This document shows positions 43,180-50,932 of a stretch of 64,000 bases of DNA, piece after piece. The notes below the pieces were generated by a model, which was not told where the DNA came from, did no database searches, and was given only the letters and a program-made list of their open reading frames with translations. The position numbers and the translations under genes are program-made. The first letter of the stretch is position 1. Every line of letters starts with the position of its first letter. The DNA is from Chloroflexota bacterium (GTDB lineage: Bacteria > Chloroflexota > Limnocylindria > Limnocylindrales > CSP1-4), in assembly GCA_019637815.1 (NCBI GenBank), contig JAHBUZ010000022.1, positions 1 through 64,000 on the forward strand. The letters are read 5' to 3'.

Positions 43180-43880
43180 GCGTTGCTGCCGTCCAGGTCC
43201 AGCCGGAGCTGTGGCGCGTTCGCGGTGGCTGCCGAGCCGGTCGCGGCCTCCGTGCGTGCGCGTGACCGCGTCCGTCGGGGTCGCGGCGCCTCCACACCGG
43301 GCGCTCGCAGCGGCTCTCCCAGGAGCGCTGCCAGCCGCTCGGCGAGCGGCCACCAGTCCGTCCCCTCGCGCACGTCGGAGGCACGCATCACCACGATGCG
43401 CGACTCCGGGACCATGCGCGGGAGCGTCTCGTCGAGGATCGCTTCCACCTCGTCCCGGAAGGTATCGGTGGTGGAGCGCGTGCCGTCGGCGCGGAGTGAC
43501 ACGTCCGGCAGCAGTCGCACGACCAGGTCATACGTGGCCGCCCACGCGGTGACCAGCGGCGTGACCGCGAACCGGTCGATGCCGGCGCAGGCCCGCAGGT
43601 AGTAGGCGTGGTTGTCCATCGCCGCGCGGTCGGTGACCAGTACCTGCGCCTTGGACGCGAGCTCCAGCTCCTGGCGCACCTGGGACATCAGGACCCAGAG
43701 CTGCGCCTCGCCGGTCGCGGATTCGTTGATACCCAGGGGATTGTCGCGGACGACCTCGCGCGCGAACTCCACCGACCGGCCGGCACGCTGGACCGTCGTC
43801 GCGAAGCCATGCGCGGCGGTCGTCTTGCGGATGCCGTGGGAGCCGATGAACGCGATCTTGGCGCAGCGGGACCAGGTCAC
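43176..43880 (-). CDS. NadR/AAA_28-type P-loop NTPase
   Basis: 234 aa. Walker A is FIGSHGIRKTTAAH (residues about 11-24): the usual GxxGxGKT has Arg in place of the last Gly. Walker B-like VLVTDRAAMDNHAY follows, then a long kinase-like helix set (FRDEVEAILDETLPRMV). AAA_28 relatives include NadR-type kinases and nucleotide kinases. The tail after residue 180 is basic and ends in DLDG. A minus-strand TACGCT box ends 6 nt before the GTG, so that GTG is preferred over the ATG at 43907. It starts the GH-like/rhomboid operon. Confidence 0.7.
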   Translation of the reverse strand: MTWSRCAKIAFIGSHGIRKTTAAHGFATTVQRAGRSVEFAREVVRDNPLGINESATGEAQLWVLMSQVRQELELASKAQVLVTDRAAMDNHAYYLRACAGIDRFAVTPLVTAWAATYDLVVRLLPDVSLRADGTRSTTDTFRDEVEAILDETLPRMVPESRIVVMRASDVREGTDWWPLAERLAALLGEPLRAPGVEAPRPRRTRSRARTEAATGSAATANAPQLRLDLDGSNA

Positions 43881-43977
43881 CGGCGCAGCGTAGCGCCAGC
43901 GGCCCACACCGTCGCGGTGCGCCGACGCACCGGCGAGTGTGGCGCCTCGCCGGGAGTGGCTACCCCAGGCAGGACGA

Positions 43978-44019
43978 TGCCTCGACCGAACGTGGGACGC
44001 GAGTCGCTCGGTCGAGGCA
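43978..44019. promoter_or_regulatory. 12-bp perfect inverted repeat between divergent genes
   Basis: TGCCTCGACCGA (43978-43989) and TCGGTCGAGGCA (44008-44019) pair perfectly across 18 bases. The surrounding 280 bp hold no gene. It may be an operator or a transcription stop. Confidence 0.4.
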
Positions 44020-44164
44020 CGCTCACAGTAGATCGATCCGGCGCGACGGTCATAACACGGGCCTTGCGATCCGCCCGGGGAGCGTCCGGGTGTCTTTCGA
44101 TCGGCCCATCACGGGGCGCGGCTCGAGCTCGGTCGCGGGTCGCCGCCTGCCGTAGAGTCGCCCG

Positions 44165-44947
44165 ATGCTGGATCCACTGCCCATCCCCATCATCGGCCTG
44201 ACCTTCGCGGGCCTGTCATTCCTGGTCTACGAGGTCGGGTTCCGGGTCGGGCGGTGGTGGCAGCGGCGTGCATCGGAGTCGGAGGGCCACGGACCCGTCG
44301 GGGTCATCGTGGGGGCCGTCCTCGGGCTCATGGCATTCCTGCTCGCAGTGACCATGGGCATGGCGTCCGACCGGTTCGACACCCGCCGAGGCATCGTGCT
44401 CCAGGAGGCCAAGGCCATCGGAACCGCGTACCTGCGGGCCGACTACCTGCCTCAGCCGTATCGCGCCCAGGCGCAGGAGCTGCTGCGTGAGTACGTGCCG
44501 CTGCGGGTGCTCGTGTCGCCCCAGCCAGGGCTCATCCAGGAACGCATCGAGCGCTCCCGGGAGCTGCTCGGTCGGCTCTGGGTCGTCTCCACCGAGGGCG
44601 TCCAGGCGGCGGGGTCACAGGACGTGCTGGTGCTCTACGTGGAGTCCATCAACGAGCTCATCGACATCGACCAGTCGCGGGTGGCTGCCGGGGTCTACGC
44701 ACGCGTGCCTGACACCATCCTGCTGGTCCTGCTCCTGGGCACCGTGCTGGCGTTGGGGGTCGTGGGCTACAGCGCCGGGCTCGCTGGTCGGCGGAGCGTC
44801 ATCAGCGCGGCCGTGCTCATCGTGGCGCTGGGGACCGTGCTGATGCTCATCGTGGACCTCGACCGCTCCAGCGACGGGTATCTCAACGTGAGCCAGCAGC
44901 CCATCATCGACCTCCAGGAGCGCCTCGGCCCACCGACTGGCGGCTGA
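44165..44947 (+). CDS. DUF4239/bestrophin-like membrane protein
   Basis: 260 aa with four transmembrane helices: about residues 7-28, 48-68, 184-202 and 212-232. The periplasmic/cytoplasmic loop between pairs has EAKAIGTAYLRADYLP and YRAQAQELLREYV, the DUF4239 signature order. The family is annotated bestrophin-like from the related fold; ion transport is unproven. A TAGAGT box (44153-44158) ends 6 nt before the ATG. A GACCGC/GCGGTC hairpin (44946-44964) overlaps the stop region. Confidence 0.85.
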   Translation: MLDPLPIPIIGLTFAGLSFLVYEVGFRVGRWWQRRASESEGHGPVGVIVGAVLGLMAFLLAVTMGMASDRFDTRRGIVLQEAKAIGTAYLRADYLPQPYRAQAQELLREYVPLRVLVSPQPGLIQERIERSRELLGRLWVVSTEGVQAAGSQDVLVLYVESINELIDIDQSRVAAGVYARVPDTILLVLLLGTVLALGVVGYSAGLAGRRSVISAAVLIVALGTVLMLIVDLDRSSDGYLNVSQQPIIDLQERLGPPTGG

Positions 44948-45041
44948 CCGCGGCATCTGCGGTCGGTCGCGTCACCCGCCCGCCACGACTACGGATCCCC
45001 ACTCCGTCGCATCCTGAGCCAAGGATGCGATACTGGAGGGA

Positions 45042-45081
45042 CGCGCCCGTAGCTCAGTGGAACAGAGCATCTGACTTCGGA
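45042..45081 (+). repeat. attL: 5' half of tRNA-Arg, 40-bp direct repeat
   Basis: These 40 bases equal 54159-54198 exactly: the 5' half of tRNA-Arg(TCG) through the anticodon loop. Past 45081 the sequence departs from the tRNA. A GATACT box (45028-45033) lies just upstream, so this copy keeps what looks like the original tRNA promoter. Confidence 0.9.
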
Positions 45082-45154
45082 CCATCCCCCTCCCTACACT
45101 GTTCGCGTGAGCGTGGGCGATGGACCGTTTCGGGCCCAGTTAGATGGTGAGATC

Positions 45155-45186
45155 GAGAAAGGCCCGGCACCTCTCGATGCCGGGCC
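45155..45186 (-). terminator. Intrinsic terminator of the element 1 operon
   Basis: On the minus strand GGCCCGGCA pairs with TGCCGGGCC around an 8-nt loop and is followed by TTTCTC. It lies 23 bp after the last gene of the minus-strand operon. Confidence 0.75.
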
Positions 45187-45208
45187 CCGGGGTCGCTTGC
45201 TGGCCAGC

Positions 45209-45553
45209 TCAGGCGGAGCCGCGCAGGGTCGCCCGCGGGTGCGTCTCCCCGAAGGCGATGAACACGGCCTCGATGCGGTCGCGGATGAGCGCCGTGACGT
45301 CCTCGAGCAGCTCCCGCTCGAGGGCCGTCCGGGTGGTCCACAGGTCCGGCTCCCAGGAGGGACGGGCCGGGCAGTCCTCGCTGTCGCAGGGCCACTCCGA
45401 CCACACCATCCTCGCCGCCTCGCTGACGCTCTCGTTGATGGCGGACTCGAGCGTTAGCAGCTCGGCGCGATACCGGCCGTCGCTCTCCGGGATCGGACCG
45501 AGGATGGTCCTGGTCGCCTCGTGGATGGCCTTCCGATTCGCTGCGGCCGTCAT
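45209..45553 (-). CDS. Hypothetical protein, element 1
   Basis: 114 aa, not recognised. Acidic and helical (RAELLTLESAINESVSEAAR, ERELLEDVTALIRDRIEAVF) with one Cys pair (CDSEDC). It overlaps the upstream gene by ATGA, so the two are co-translated. Last gene before the terminator. Confidence 0.65.
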   Translation of the reverse strand: MTAAANRKAIHEATRTILGPIPESDGRYRAELLTLESAINESVSEAARMVWSEWPCDSEDCPARPSWEPDLWTTRTALERELLEDVTALIRDRIEAVFIAFGETHPRATLRGSA

Positions 45554-45978
45554 CGCGCGGCCCCCATCGCCTGCTCGAGCCGAGCCGTGAGCACCTCGTC
45601 ATGGAACGCCTCGCCGTAGTGCTCGAGCCAGTCGTCCGAGCCCTCCCGCATCCGGGCGTTCATGATCGCACCGAACTCGATGACCACCTCGCGCACGACC
45701 CGGTACAGGTGCTCTTCGGCGAAGGCGAGCATCGAGCCATCGGGCTCGCTGTCGAGCTCGTGGCCTGCCGTGCAGACGAGCAGCTGACGGATCGCGGAAC
45801 TCAGGCGGTTCCACGTCCTGCTGTTCGTCATCGACCCGTCGAAGCGCACGGCCTTGGTCGCCGTCGCCTCGTAGCGCCACCTGGCCACGAGGTAGTCCAC
45901 CTGGTCGGGGATGGGCAGGGTGGCGGGCTGACGGGCCGCCTCCGGCTGATGGCCACGCTGGGCCTTGGATGCTGACAT
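45550..45978 (-). CDS. Hypothetical protein, element 1
   Basis: 142 aa, not recognised. A disordered Gln/Pro start precedes a helical body (PDQVDYLVARWRYEATATKA, SSAIRQLLVCTAGHELD, LYRVVREVVIEFGAIM). GGAGG lies 10 nt before the ATG. CTAAGCC/GGCTTAG inverted motifs recur three times in the 200-bp gap upstream and may be regulatory. Confidence 0.65.
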   Translation of the reverse strand: MSASKAQRGHQPEAARQPATLPIPDQVDYLVARWRYEATATKAVRFDGSMTNSRTWNRLSSAIRQLLVCTAGHELDSEPDGSMLAFAEEHLYRVVREVVIEFGAIMNARMREGSDDWLEHYGEAFHDEVLTARLEQAMGAAR

Positions 45979-46179
45979 GGAGCTAAGCCCTCCAACGACA
46001 ACGCCCGCCTGGTCGGTGGGCTTAGCACCTTCCAGACGGGCCTCGTCAGTGTCGCATATTCGGTTTGCCGTCTAAGCCCCGGCAGCGCGGACGCTACGCC
46101 CGATCGCTGCCAGTTGTCAACGGGGGTCGCAGCGCTGGATGCACTCGCGGATCCGGCCCGTGCCCCATGATGCGCGGTC

Positions 46180-46959
46180 ATGGACACGCGTCCGCGCGCC
46201 GACCTGAGGATCCCGCGAGCGAAGGTCCACCGCGCCCGGGAAAGGGCGGCCCAGGCCCTGGCAGGGTTTGACGAGTGGGTTACCACCGCAGTGGGCTTCC
46301 GGCAGGAGTACCGGGCCAAGGAGCGTCACCACGCCGTCATTGTCGACGTACGCGCTGCACCGCCCGAGGCGGCGGTCCTGGACCTCGGAGAGGCGGTCGC
46401 ACACCTCCGCACCGCGCTCGACCATGTCACCTATCAGCTGGCGATCCACCAGGCCGGCAGTGATCCGCCGCCCGACGCCACGCGACTCGCCTTTCCGATC
46501 GCAGATGACCTGCCCCGATGGGAGAGGTTCGTAGCGCAACGGCTGAGCGCGCTCGACGCCGCGGCGCTGGATACCCTCAGGCGCTGGCAGCCATTCGAGC
46601 ATCCGGGCGGCGCCGCGGACTCGCGCATGCGCTGCCTACGTGAGCTGGACGACATCGTCAAGCACCGTCGTCCCGCGATCATCGCCGTTACCTTCGGCCA
46701 AGAGCTCGGCATCGGCGGGAACACCACCCTCACCTTGGCCGGGCTCCCCAGCGACGCATTGAGGGCCGGCGACGACTTCCTGCTGTTCGTGGATGCGGAG
46801 CCGGGGACGGTCGTGCAGGTCGAGACATCCCTGGTGCCGGCCTTCGACGAACCGACGGCGCTCAGCGTCAAGCCTCCGCTGCCGATCAGCGAGACGATGG
46901 ACCTCCTCATCGAGGTCGTGGACGCGGTAATCACAGATGTCGCTCCGCTGTGCGAGTGA
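46180..46959 (+). CDS. Hypothetical protein with LDHxxYQL helix motif
   Basis: 259 aa, the only plus-strand gene of element 1. DLGEAVAHLRTALDHVTYQL resembles a helix motif common in poorly described bacterial and phage proteins (N-x-R-x-ALDHL-x-Y/W-x-L). A later beta-rich part follows LRELDDIVKHRRPAIIAVTFG. CATGAT lies 8 nt before the ATG. It is convergent with the AbiTii gene and may be further cargo. A link to HEPN-like folds is possible but not shown. Confidence 0.6.
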   Translation: MDTRPRADLRIPRAKVHRARERAAQALAGFDEWVTTAVGFRQEYRAKERHHAVIVDVRAAPPEAAVLDLGEAVAHLRTALDHVTYQLAIHQAGSDPPPDATRLAFPIADDLPRWERFVAQRLSALDAAALDTLRRWQPFEHPGGAADSRMRCLRELDDIVKHRRPAIIAVTFGQELGIGGNTTLTLAGLPSDALRAGDDFLLFVDAEPGTVVQVETSLVPAFDEPTALSVKPPLPISETMDLLIEVVDAVITDVAPLCE

Positions 46960-46988
46960 TGTCTCGGTATCGGGACGCGTCGCGACTC

Positions 46989-47903
46989 CTATCCTGGCGT
47001 TGCAGCTGCCCAGTACGCCGTGATGGCGTTCCCGATGACCTGCGCCACCACACCGGCCGCCACCGTGCCTGTCGAGCGCGTTACGCGTCCGATGATCCGC
47101 TCCATCCAGCTGCGAGTCTCCGGCCCGTCCACCGCGGTCTCTCGATCGAGGATTTCGCGTAGCTCACCTATCTCGCCGGCGGTGACGCCTACGGCGGTCA
47201 GAGCCTCGATGAGGGATGCGATGTCGCCGGGTCGCACCCCGATGGTCATCGTCTGCGCGGCCACTTGGCTGCTCTGGGCGAGATTGGCGTTGCCGTAGAT
47301 CGTGTTGTGGAACACATGCTGGACTTGAGCAGCGGGAATCGGTGCAGCTGCCCTCGGATCCGCCTCTCCCGCCTCCGGATCGAGCTGCTCGATCGCCAAG
47401 GCGAACGACAGCGAGCGTGAGCGGATGATGTCGAGGAGCCCCACGATGTGATCCCGACTGATCGCAACATGGGCCTCGACGACCCGGAAGCTGGTGATGT
47501 TGCGATCGATCATGGCGGTCAGCTCGGGCGGGAGCGGCACCTGTAGCGGCTCGCCCACCGAGACTAGCGACTCCAGCTCAGCCACCGGCTGCCGGAAGTC
47601 GATGTCCAAGAAGCCACGGAACTCCTCGGGGATCGCCGACTCGGGAAGGTCGGCCCCGCTACGGCGCACTGCGGGGTTCATGAGGTAGCCGACCAGACGT
47701 CCGCGGTATCCCGTCCGATAGGGTGGCAACTCGGCTCCCATCGGATAGCCGTTGAGTTCGCGGTTCACCCACTCAATCAACGGCTCGTCCTTGAGCCGGC
47801 TCGCCAGGATGAGGCACCGTCGGAGCAACGCCGTGACAGGGGTCCCTGGATCGGCAGCCGACTCCTGGATGCTCCGCAGCAGCGAAGTCTGCCCGTACGC
47901 CAC
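46989..47903 (-). CDS. AbiTii-domain abortive infection protein
   Basis: 304 aa. Residues 6-65 match the AbiTii domain: LLRSIQESAADPGTPVTALLRRCLILASRLKDEPLIEWVNRELNGY, followed by LPPYRT. The domain was named from the toxin half of an abortive-infection system. The middle continues the typical alpha/beta region, then HNTIYGNANLAQSSQ, and a C-terminal helical stretch with a weak membrane segment (VAAGVVAQVIGNAITAYW). The GTG at 47903 has GGAGG 9 nt upstream; an ATG at 47948 is less likely. It stands alone, convergent with the 46180 gene. As element cargo it would stop rival phages. Confidence 0.75.
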   Translation of the reverse strand: MAYGQTSLLRSIQESAADPGTPVTALLRRCLILASRLKDEPLIEWVNRELNGYPMGAELPPYRTGYRGRLVGYLMNPAVRRSGADLPESAIPEEFRGFLDIDFRQPVAELESLVSVGEPLQVPLPPELTAMIDRNITSFRVVEAHVAISRDHIVGLLDIIRSRSLSFALAIEQLDPEAGEADPRAAAPIPAAQVQHVFHNTIYGNANLAQSSQVAAQTMTIGVRPGDIASLIEALTAVGVTAGEIGELREILDRETAVDGPETRSWMERIIGRVTRSTGTVAAGVVAQVIGNAITAYWAAATPG

Positions 47904-47978
47904 CTGCCCGTACCTCCATGCTTCGCCTCTGAGAGGCGTACGACGCATGGTAGGCGTCCGGGAGTGCCAGCTAGGCTG

Positions 47979-48158
47979 TCACAGGCCCCGCGCCGCGATC
48001 TCGGCCGCCACGGCCCGCTGTAGCGCGCGCTCCCTCCGGACGGCCGCCTGGCGGCTCCGACGGACATCGCCGCAGCGCTCGCTGCAGGTCACCTGGTCAC
48101 GGCCCCGTCGGCGGTAGCCGAAGGTCGCGCCGCACTCGACGCATGTCCCGGTGGTCAT
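47979..48158 (-). CDS. Small zinc-finger protein, element 1
   Basis: 59 aa. CVECG near the start and CSERC at residues 30-34 form a C4 zinc site like those of phage zinc-ribbon proteins. The tail is Arg/Ala-rich. GGAGG lies 6 nt before the ATG. It overlaps the upstream gene by ATGA. Confidence 0.7.
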   Translation of the reverse strand: MTTGTCVECGATFGYRRRGRDQVTCSERCGDVRRSRQAAVRRERALQRAVAAEIAARGL

Positions 48159-48517
48159 CGACGTCCTCCCGTCATCCTGCGCGGCCTCCGTGGCCGCCCG
48201 TCCTCCGATGCGTCCCTCGAGGTGGGCCCGGGTGTCGGGCCGGCCAGCCCCGGCTCCCATGGGCAGCACCAGCCCGGCAGCGGCTCGGCCTTCGCGATCC
48301 ATCGCCGGAAGCGCTGCTCGGCGCGCCGCTCGAGCGTGTCCCCGACCGGCCAGGCGGCACAGGCGCGCTCCTGCCAGGGCAGCCGGTGGAGGCCGAACAC
48401 CGGCCGCTCGCCCGGCGTCGGCAGGAGCTCCGGCGGGTCCGCCACGGGCCGCAGGCGCTGCCGTGCCGCGTCCTGCCGGCCGGGCGGGCGCCCGAGGTAG
48501 GTGATGGGGCCGGGCAT
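48155..48517 (-). CDS. Hypothetical basic protein, element 1
   Basis: 120 aa, not recognised. A central WQERACAAWPVGDTLERRAE then GWCCPWEPG carries three Cys with Trp residues. The ends are Arg/Pro-rich and probably disordered. It overlaps the zinc-finger gene by ATGA and starts 20 bp after the stop of the previous gene. Confidence 0.55.
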   Translation of the reverse strand: MPGPITYLGRPPGRQDAARQRLRPVADPPELLPTPGERPVFGLHRLPWQERACAAWPVGDTLERRAEQRFRRWIAKAEPLPGWCCPWEPGLAGPTPGPTSRDASEDGRPRRPRRMTGGRR

Positions 48518-48536
48518 CGCCGGCTCCGGTGCACGC

Positions 48537-49223
48537 TCAGGCGTCGTGCGCGTCGTCCTCGTCGTCAGCCGACCGGGCGGGGAGCTCGTGGCCCTCCCGC
48601 AGATAGACCGGGCCCGCCGGCGTCGGCCGTGCCGGGTCGATCTCCTCGAGGAACGCAGCGAGTCCGGCGAGCACGTGCGACACGCTGACGCGCTGGCCGC
48701 CGCCGACCGGGACGTCACCCGGGACGCCGCCCCGGTTGGGGTCACGGCCCGGGTGATCCAGCCAGCCGATGGCACCCCGGAAGCCCGAGATCAGCGACAG
48801 GCGGGCCTGGAACGTCCCGAGGAGGTCCGCGAGGTCCGCGTGGGCCTCGGCCAGGGCCGCCCGCCACTCACCGCGCCACTCGTCGCGGTGAGCCCCGATG
48901 AGCGCCCGCAGGTCCGCATGGACCTGGTCACGAGCGCGACGCACGATGTCCCGCTGGCGCTCGAGCTCCACGGCGCGGGCGTCGAGCCGCGCGACCGCGA
49001 CATCGGCGGTCGGCACCTCCCCGCCGGAGCGGAGCACCCGCGCGGCCTCGTCGCGCTCGTCCCGGAGCGCCGCGCCGCGGGTCCCGCGCAGCTCCGCGAT
49101 CTCGCGGCTCAGGTCGCGGAGCTGCGCGAACAGCGCGGCGTCCTCGGCGCGGATGCGCGCGATGGCGTCGGCGGCCGTGGTGCCCGCCACGACATCCGAG
49201 GCGGGCAGGTACAGGGTCGTCAT
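48537..49223 (-). CDS. Coiled-coil protein of unknown function, element 1
   Basis: 228 aa. Residues 20-130 are a long charged helix (LFAQLRDLSREIAELRGTRG, LERQRDIVRRARDQVHADLR) predicting a coiled coil. The end is Pro/Asp-rich. It overlaps the upstream gene by ATGA. A scaffold or regulator is possible, but no family was recognised. Confidence 0.65.
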   Translation of the reverse strand: MTTLYLPASDVVAGTTAADAIARIRAEDAALFAQLRDLSREIAELRGTRGAALRDERDEAARVLRSGGEVPTADVAVARLDARAVELERQRDIVRRARDQVHADLRALIGAHRDEWRGEWRAALAEAHADLADLLGTFQARLSLISGFRGAIGWLDHPGRDPNRGGVPGDVPVGGGQRVSVSHVLAGLAAFLEEIDPARPTPAGPVYLREGHELPARSADDEDDAHDA

Positions 49224-49618
49224 CGGTGGCTCCCTTCGGTGCTGGCGCTGAGCAGTCGATCGGCCCTAGCCTCCAGGGCGTCCAGGCGCTCGGCCGTGGT
49301 GGTGGGATGGCTGTGTACCGGCGCTGGCCTGGCCATCGCGCGGATGGACGCGTTGATCCGGGCGCCCTCGGTCCCGCGGGCCGCCGCTCCGGGATCCTCC
49401 GGACGGCCGACGCGGACGCGACGTCCCCCGGTGCGGTCGATCGGCGGGCCCCAAGGCTCGTGCAGGTGGCCACGACCACCCGCGCGGCGGATGGTCTGGT
49501 TGATCGTGTCGTGCGTCATCCGCTCCGACGGCGCCAGGTCGTCCTCATGAACGTGGACACGGCCGCCCGCGCCGCGGGCTCCGCGGATGATCGCGCTCAT
49601 GGACCGCTCATCGGTCAT
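49220..49618 (-). CDS. Hypothetical protein, element 1
   Basis: 132 aa, Arg/Gly/His-rich (GGRVHVHEDD, GGRGHLHEPW) with a C-terminal amphipathic helix (AERLDALEARADRLL). GGGAGA lies 5 nt before the ATG at 49618, inside the end of the upstream gene. Two near-identical HVHE/HLHE repeats suggest an internal duplication. Confidence 0.6.
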   Translation of the reverse strand: MTDERSMSAIIRGARGAGGRVHVHEDDLAPSERMTHDTINQTIRRAGGRGHLHEPWGPPIDRTGGRRVRVGRPEDPGAAARGTEGARINASIRAMARPAPVHSHPTTTAERLDALEARADRLLSASTEGSHR

Positions 49619-49952
49619 CTGTGTCTCCCGTGCTGCTGTTGGTGGTCCCCAGTGCGCTGACCAGGTCGCGCATGCGACCCGTCAGCTCGTCGTGCTGCGC
49701 CTCGAGGGCCTCCTGGCGCCGTCGCAGCTGGAGCCGGTACCGCCGGACGCTGTTCCCGGGCATGACGTCGTCGGCAGCGGTCACGAGGTCCCGGGCGACC
49801 CGGTCCAGACCGAGCTCGATGGCGCCCAGGCGGCGGCCCAGGCGTGCCACCTCGTTGTTGGCGAGCCGCTGGCAGCTGCGCGAGCAGTACGTGCGGGGTC
49901 GGCCGATGCCGGACCGCTCGACGGCGTCCCCGCACATGGGGCAGCGGCTCAT
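49608..49952 (-). CDS. Zinc-ribbon protein with coiled-coil tail, element 1
   Basis: 114 aa. CPMCG (5-9) and YCSRSC (22-27) form a C4 zinc ribbon followed by a helical region (LQLRRRQEALEAQHDELTGR). Similar small proteins are common in actinophage replication regions. It overlaps the upstream frame by ATGA. Confidence 0.7.
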   Translation of the reverse strand: MSRCPMCGDAVERSGIGRPRTYCSRSCQRLANNEVARLGRRLGAIELGLDRVARDLVTAADDVMPGNSVRRYRLQLRRRQEALEAQHDELTGRMRDLVSALGTTNSSTGDTDDR

Positions 49953-50512
49953 GGACGGCCTCGCGCCGGGGGTTTCGTCGCGGGTCCGCACCGAAAAGCC
50001 ATCGGGAGCCCTACGGAGGCCTGTGGACGGTCGACGTACTCGCAGGGCTCCTGCCTGGACACTTGGGTACCCCACCACCTGGAGCCGCACCGCGACACGC
50101 GGCACACGCCCGTCGGGATCGGCGACGGCCGGCAGCACGCAGGCGCCATGGCGATGTCCTGTTCCACGACGGCCAGATGCCCGCGGTGCGCAGCTCGACG
50201 GGCCACGCGGACCCCCGACGCGGACACCGGATGACCGGTCCTCGAGCGACTGCCCGCCGTGCGCACGGCCGACGGCGACAGGGACCGCGCCCCGTGGCAC
50301 CGGCCGCCGCCGCACACCCCGGGGTGTGCCGTGTGGGCGGCGTGCCCGGACACCCCCCAGGGTCCGCGGGCGACGCGGGGTCCAGTCGCCGGGCTGGTCG
50401 GACGGGCGGGGGGTCGACACCCGGGACGGACCGCCCGGTGCCCCGACCCACCCGCGCCGAGGGAGACGGTGCGGCCCTGCCCACCAGGGTCGCGCACCTG
50501 CCGTGGTGTCAT
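49949..50512 (-). CDS. GC-extreme ORF, possible small cysteine-rich protein
   Basis: 187 codons open from ATG 50512, which overlaps the previous stop, to 49949, which overlaps the next start; both junctions are ATGA. The first 110 residues are Gly/Arg/Pro-rich without features. The last 66 (from Met at 50149) contain six Cys among aromatic residues and look more like protein. Both coupled ends argue that ribosomes pass through. No family was recognised. Confidence 0.4.
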   Translation of the reverse strand: MTPRQVRDPGGQGRTVSLGAGGSGHRAVRPGCRPPARPTSPATGPRVARGPWGVSGHAAHTAHPGVCGGGRCHGARSLSPSAVRTAGSRSRTGHPVSASGVRVARRAAHRGHLAVVEQDIAMAPACCRPSPIPTGVCRVSRCGSRWWGTQVSRQEPCEYVDRPQASVGLPMAFRCGPATKPPARGRP

Positions 50513-50724
50513 GCCCGCGCCTCCGTCCCGATGGGTCGGAGGGTGGCGGTGCAGCCGCATCGCTCCTCGAGCTCGTGGCGCTCGGCGATCGCGTCGATGG
50601 CGGCGCGCCTGGTGCGCTCGGTCCCGTTGACCAGGACACCCCGCGTCTGGCCATGGGGGCAGTCGAGGACCAGGGTCACCGATCGCGGGAACGGGCCGGG
50701 CTTGTCGCGGAGGGTGGCGGTCAT
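50509..50724 (-). CDS. Small protein, element 1
   Basis: 71 aa. A beta-type segment (SVTLVLDCPHGQTRGVLVNG) precedes a helix (TRRAAIDAIAERHELEERCG). Three Cys and one His could hold a metal. It is the first gene after the repeat region and overlaps the next by ATGA. Confidence 0.6.
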   Translation of the reverse strand: MTATLRDKPGPFPRSVTLVLDCPHGQTRGVLVNGTERTRRAAIDAIAERHELEERCGCTATLRPIGTEARA

Positions 50725-50727
50725 CGG

Positions 50728-50912
50728 AGTGCACCGACGAGTGCAGGGTGCAGGGTGCAGTGCATGCCCCCTATAGGGGCATATGCACTCCTGCACTCAC
50801 CCGGGGGAGTGCATGCAACAGTGCACGCCGGGTGCACGGTGTTCGTGCGTGGAGTGCACGCCGAGTGCAGGGAGAGTGCAAGCCGGGACCCGCCGACGGT
50901 GTTTGCACTCCC
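50728..50912. repeat. GTGCA iteron-like region, candidate replication origin or control site
   Basis: At least 13 copies of GTGCA or its complement occur in about 185 bp, most as GAGTGCA in either direction (for example 50729, 50740, 50748, 50783, 50808, 50853, 50863, 50875, 50903). A CCCCTATAGGGG palindrome (50768-50779) lies inside. No gene is supported in this stretch. The RepA-like ATPase gene ends just beyond it. Confidence 0.65.
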
Positions 50913-50932
50913 TACCATCCCGATGGACAACG

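Noticed and set aside
48143..48688. Plus-strand frames opposite the small element 1 genes
   Set aside because: The minus-strand genes are linked by ATGA overlaps and good ribosome sites; the plus frames have neither.
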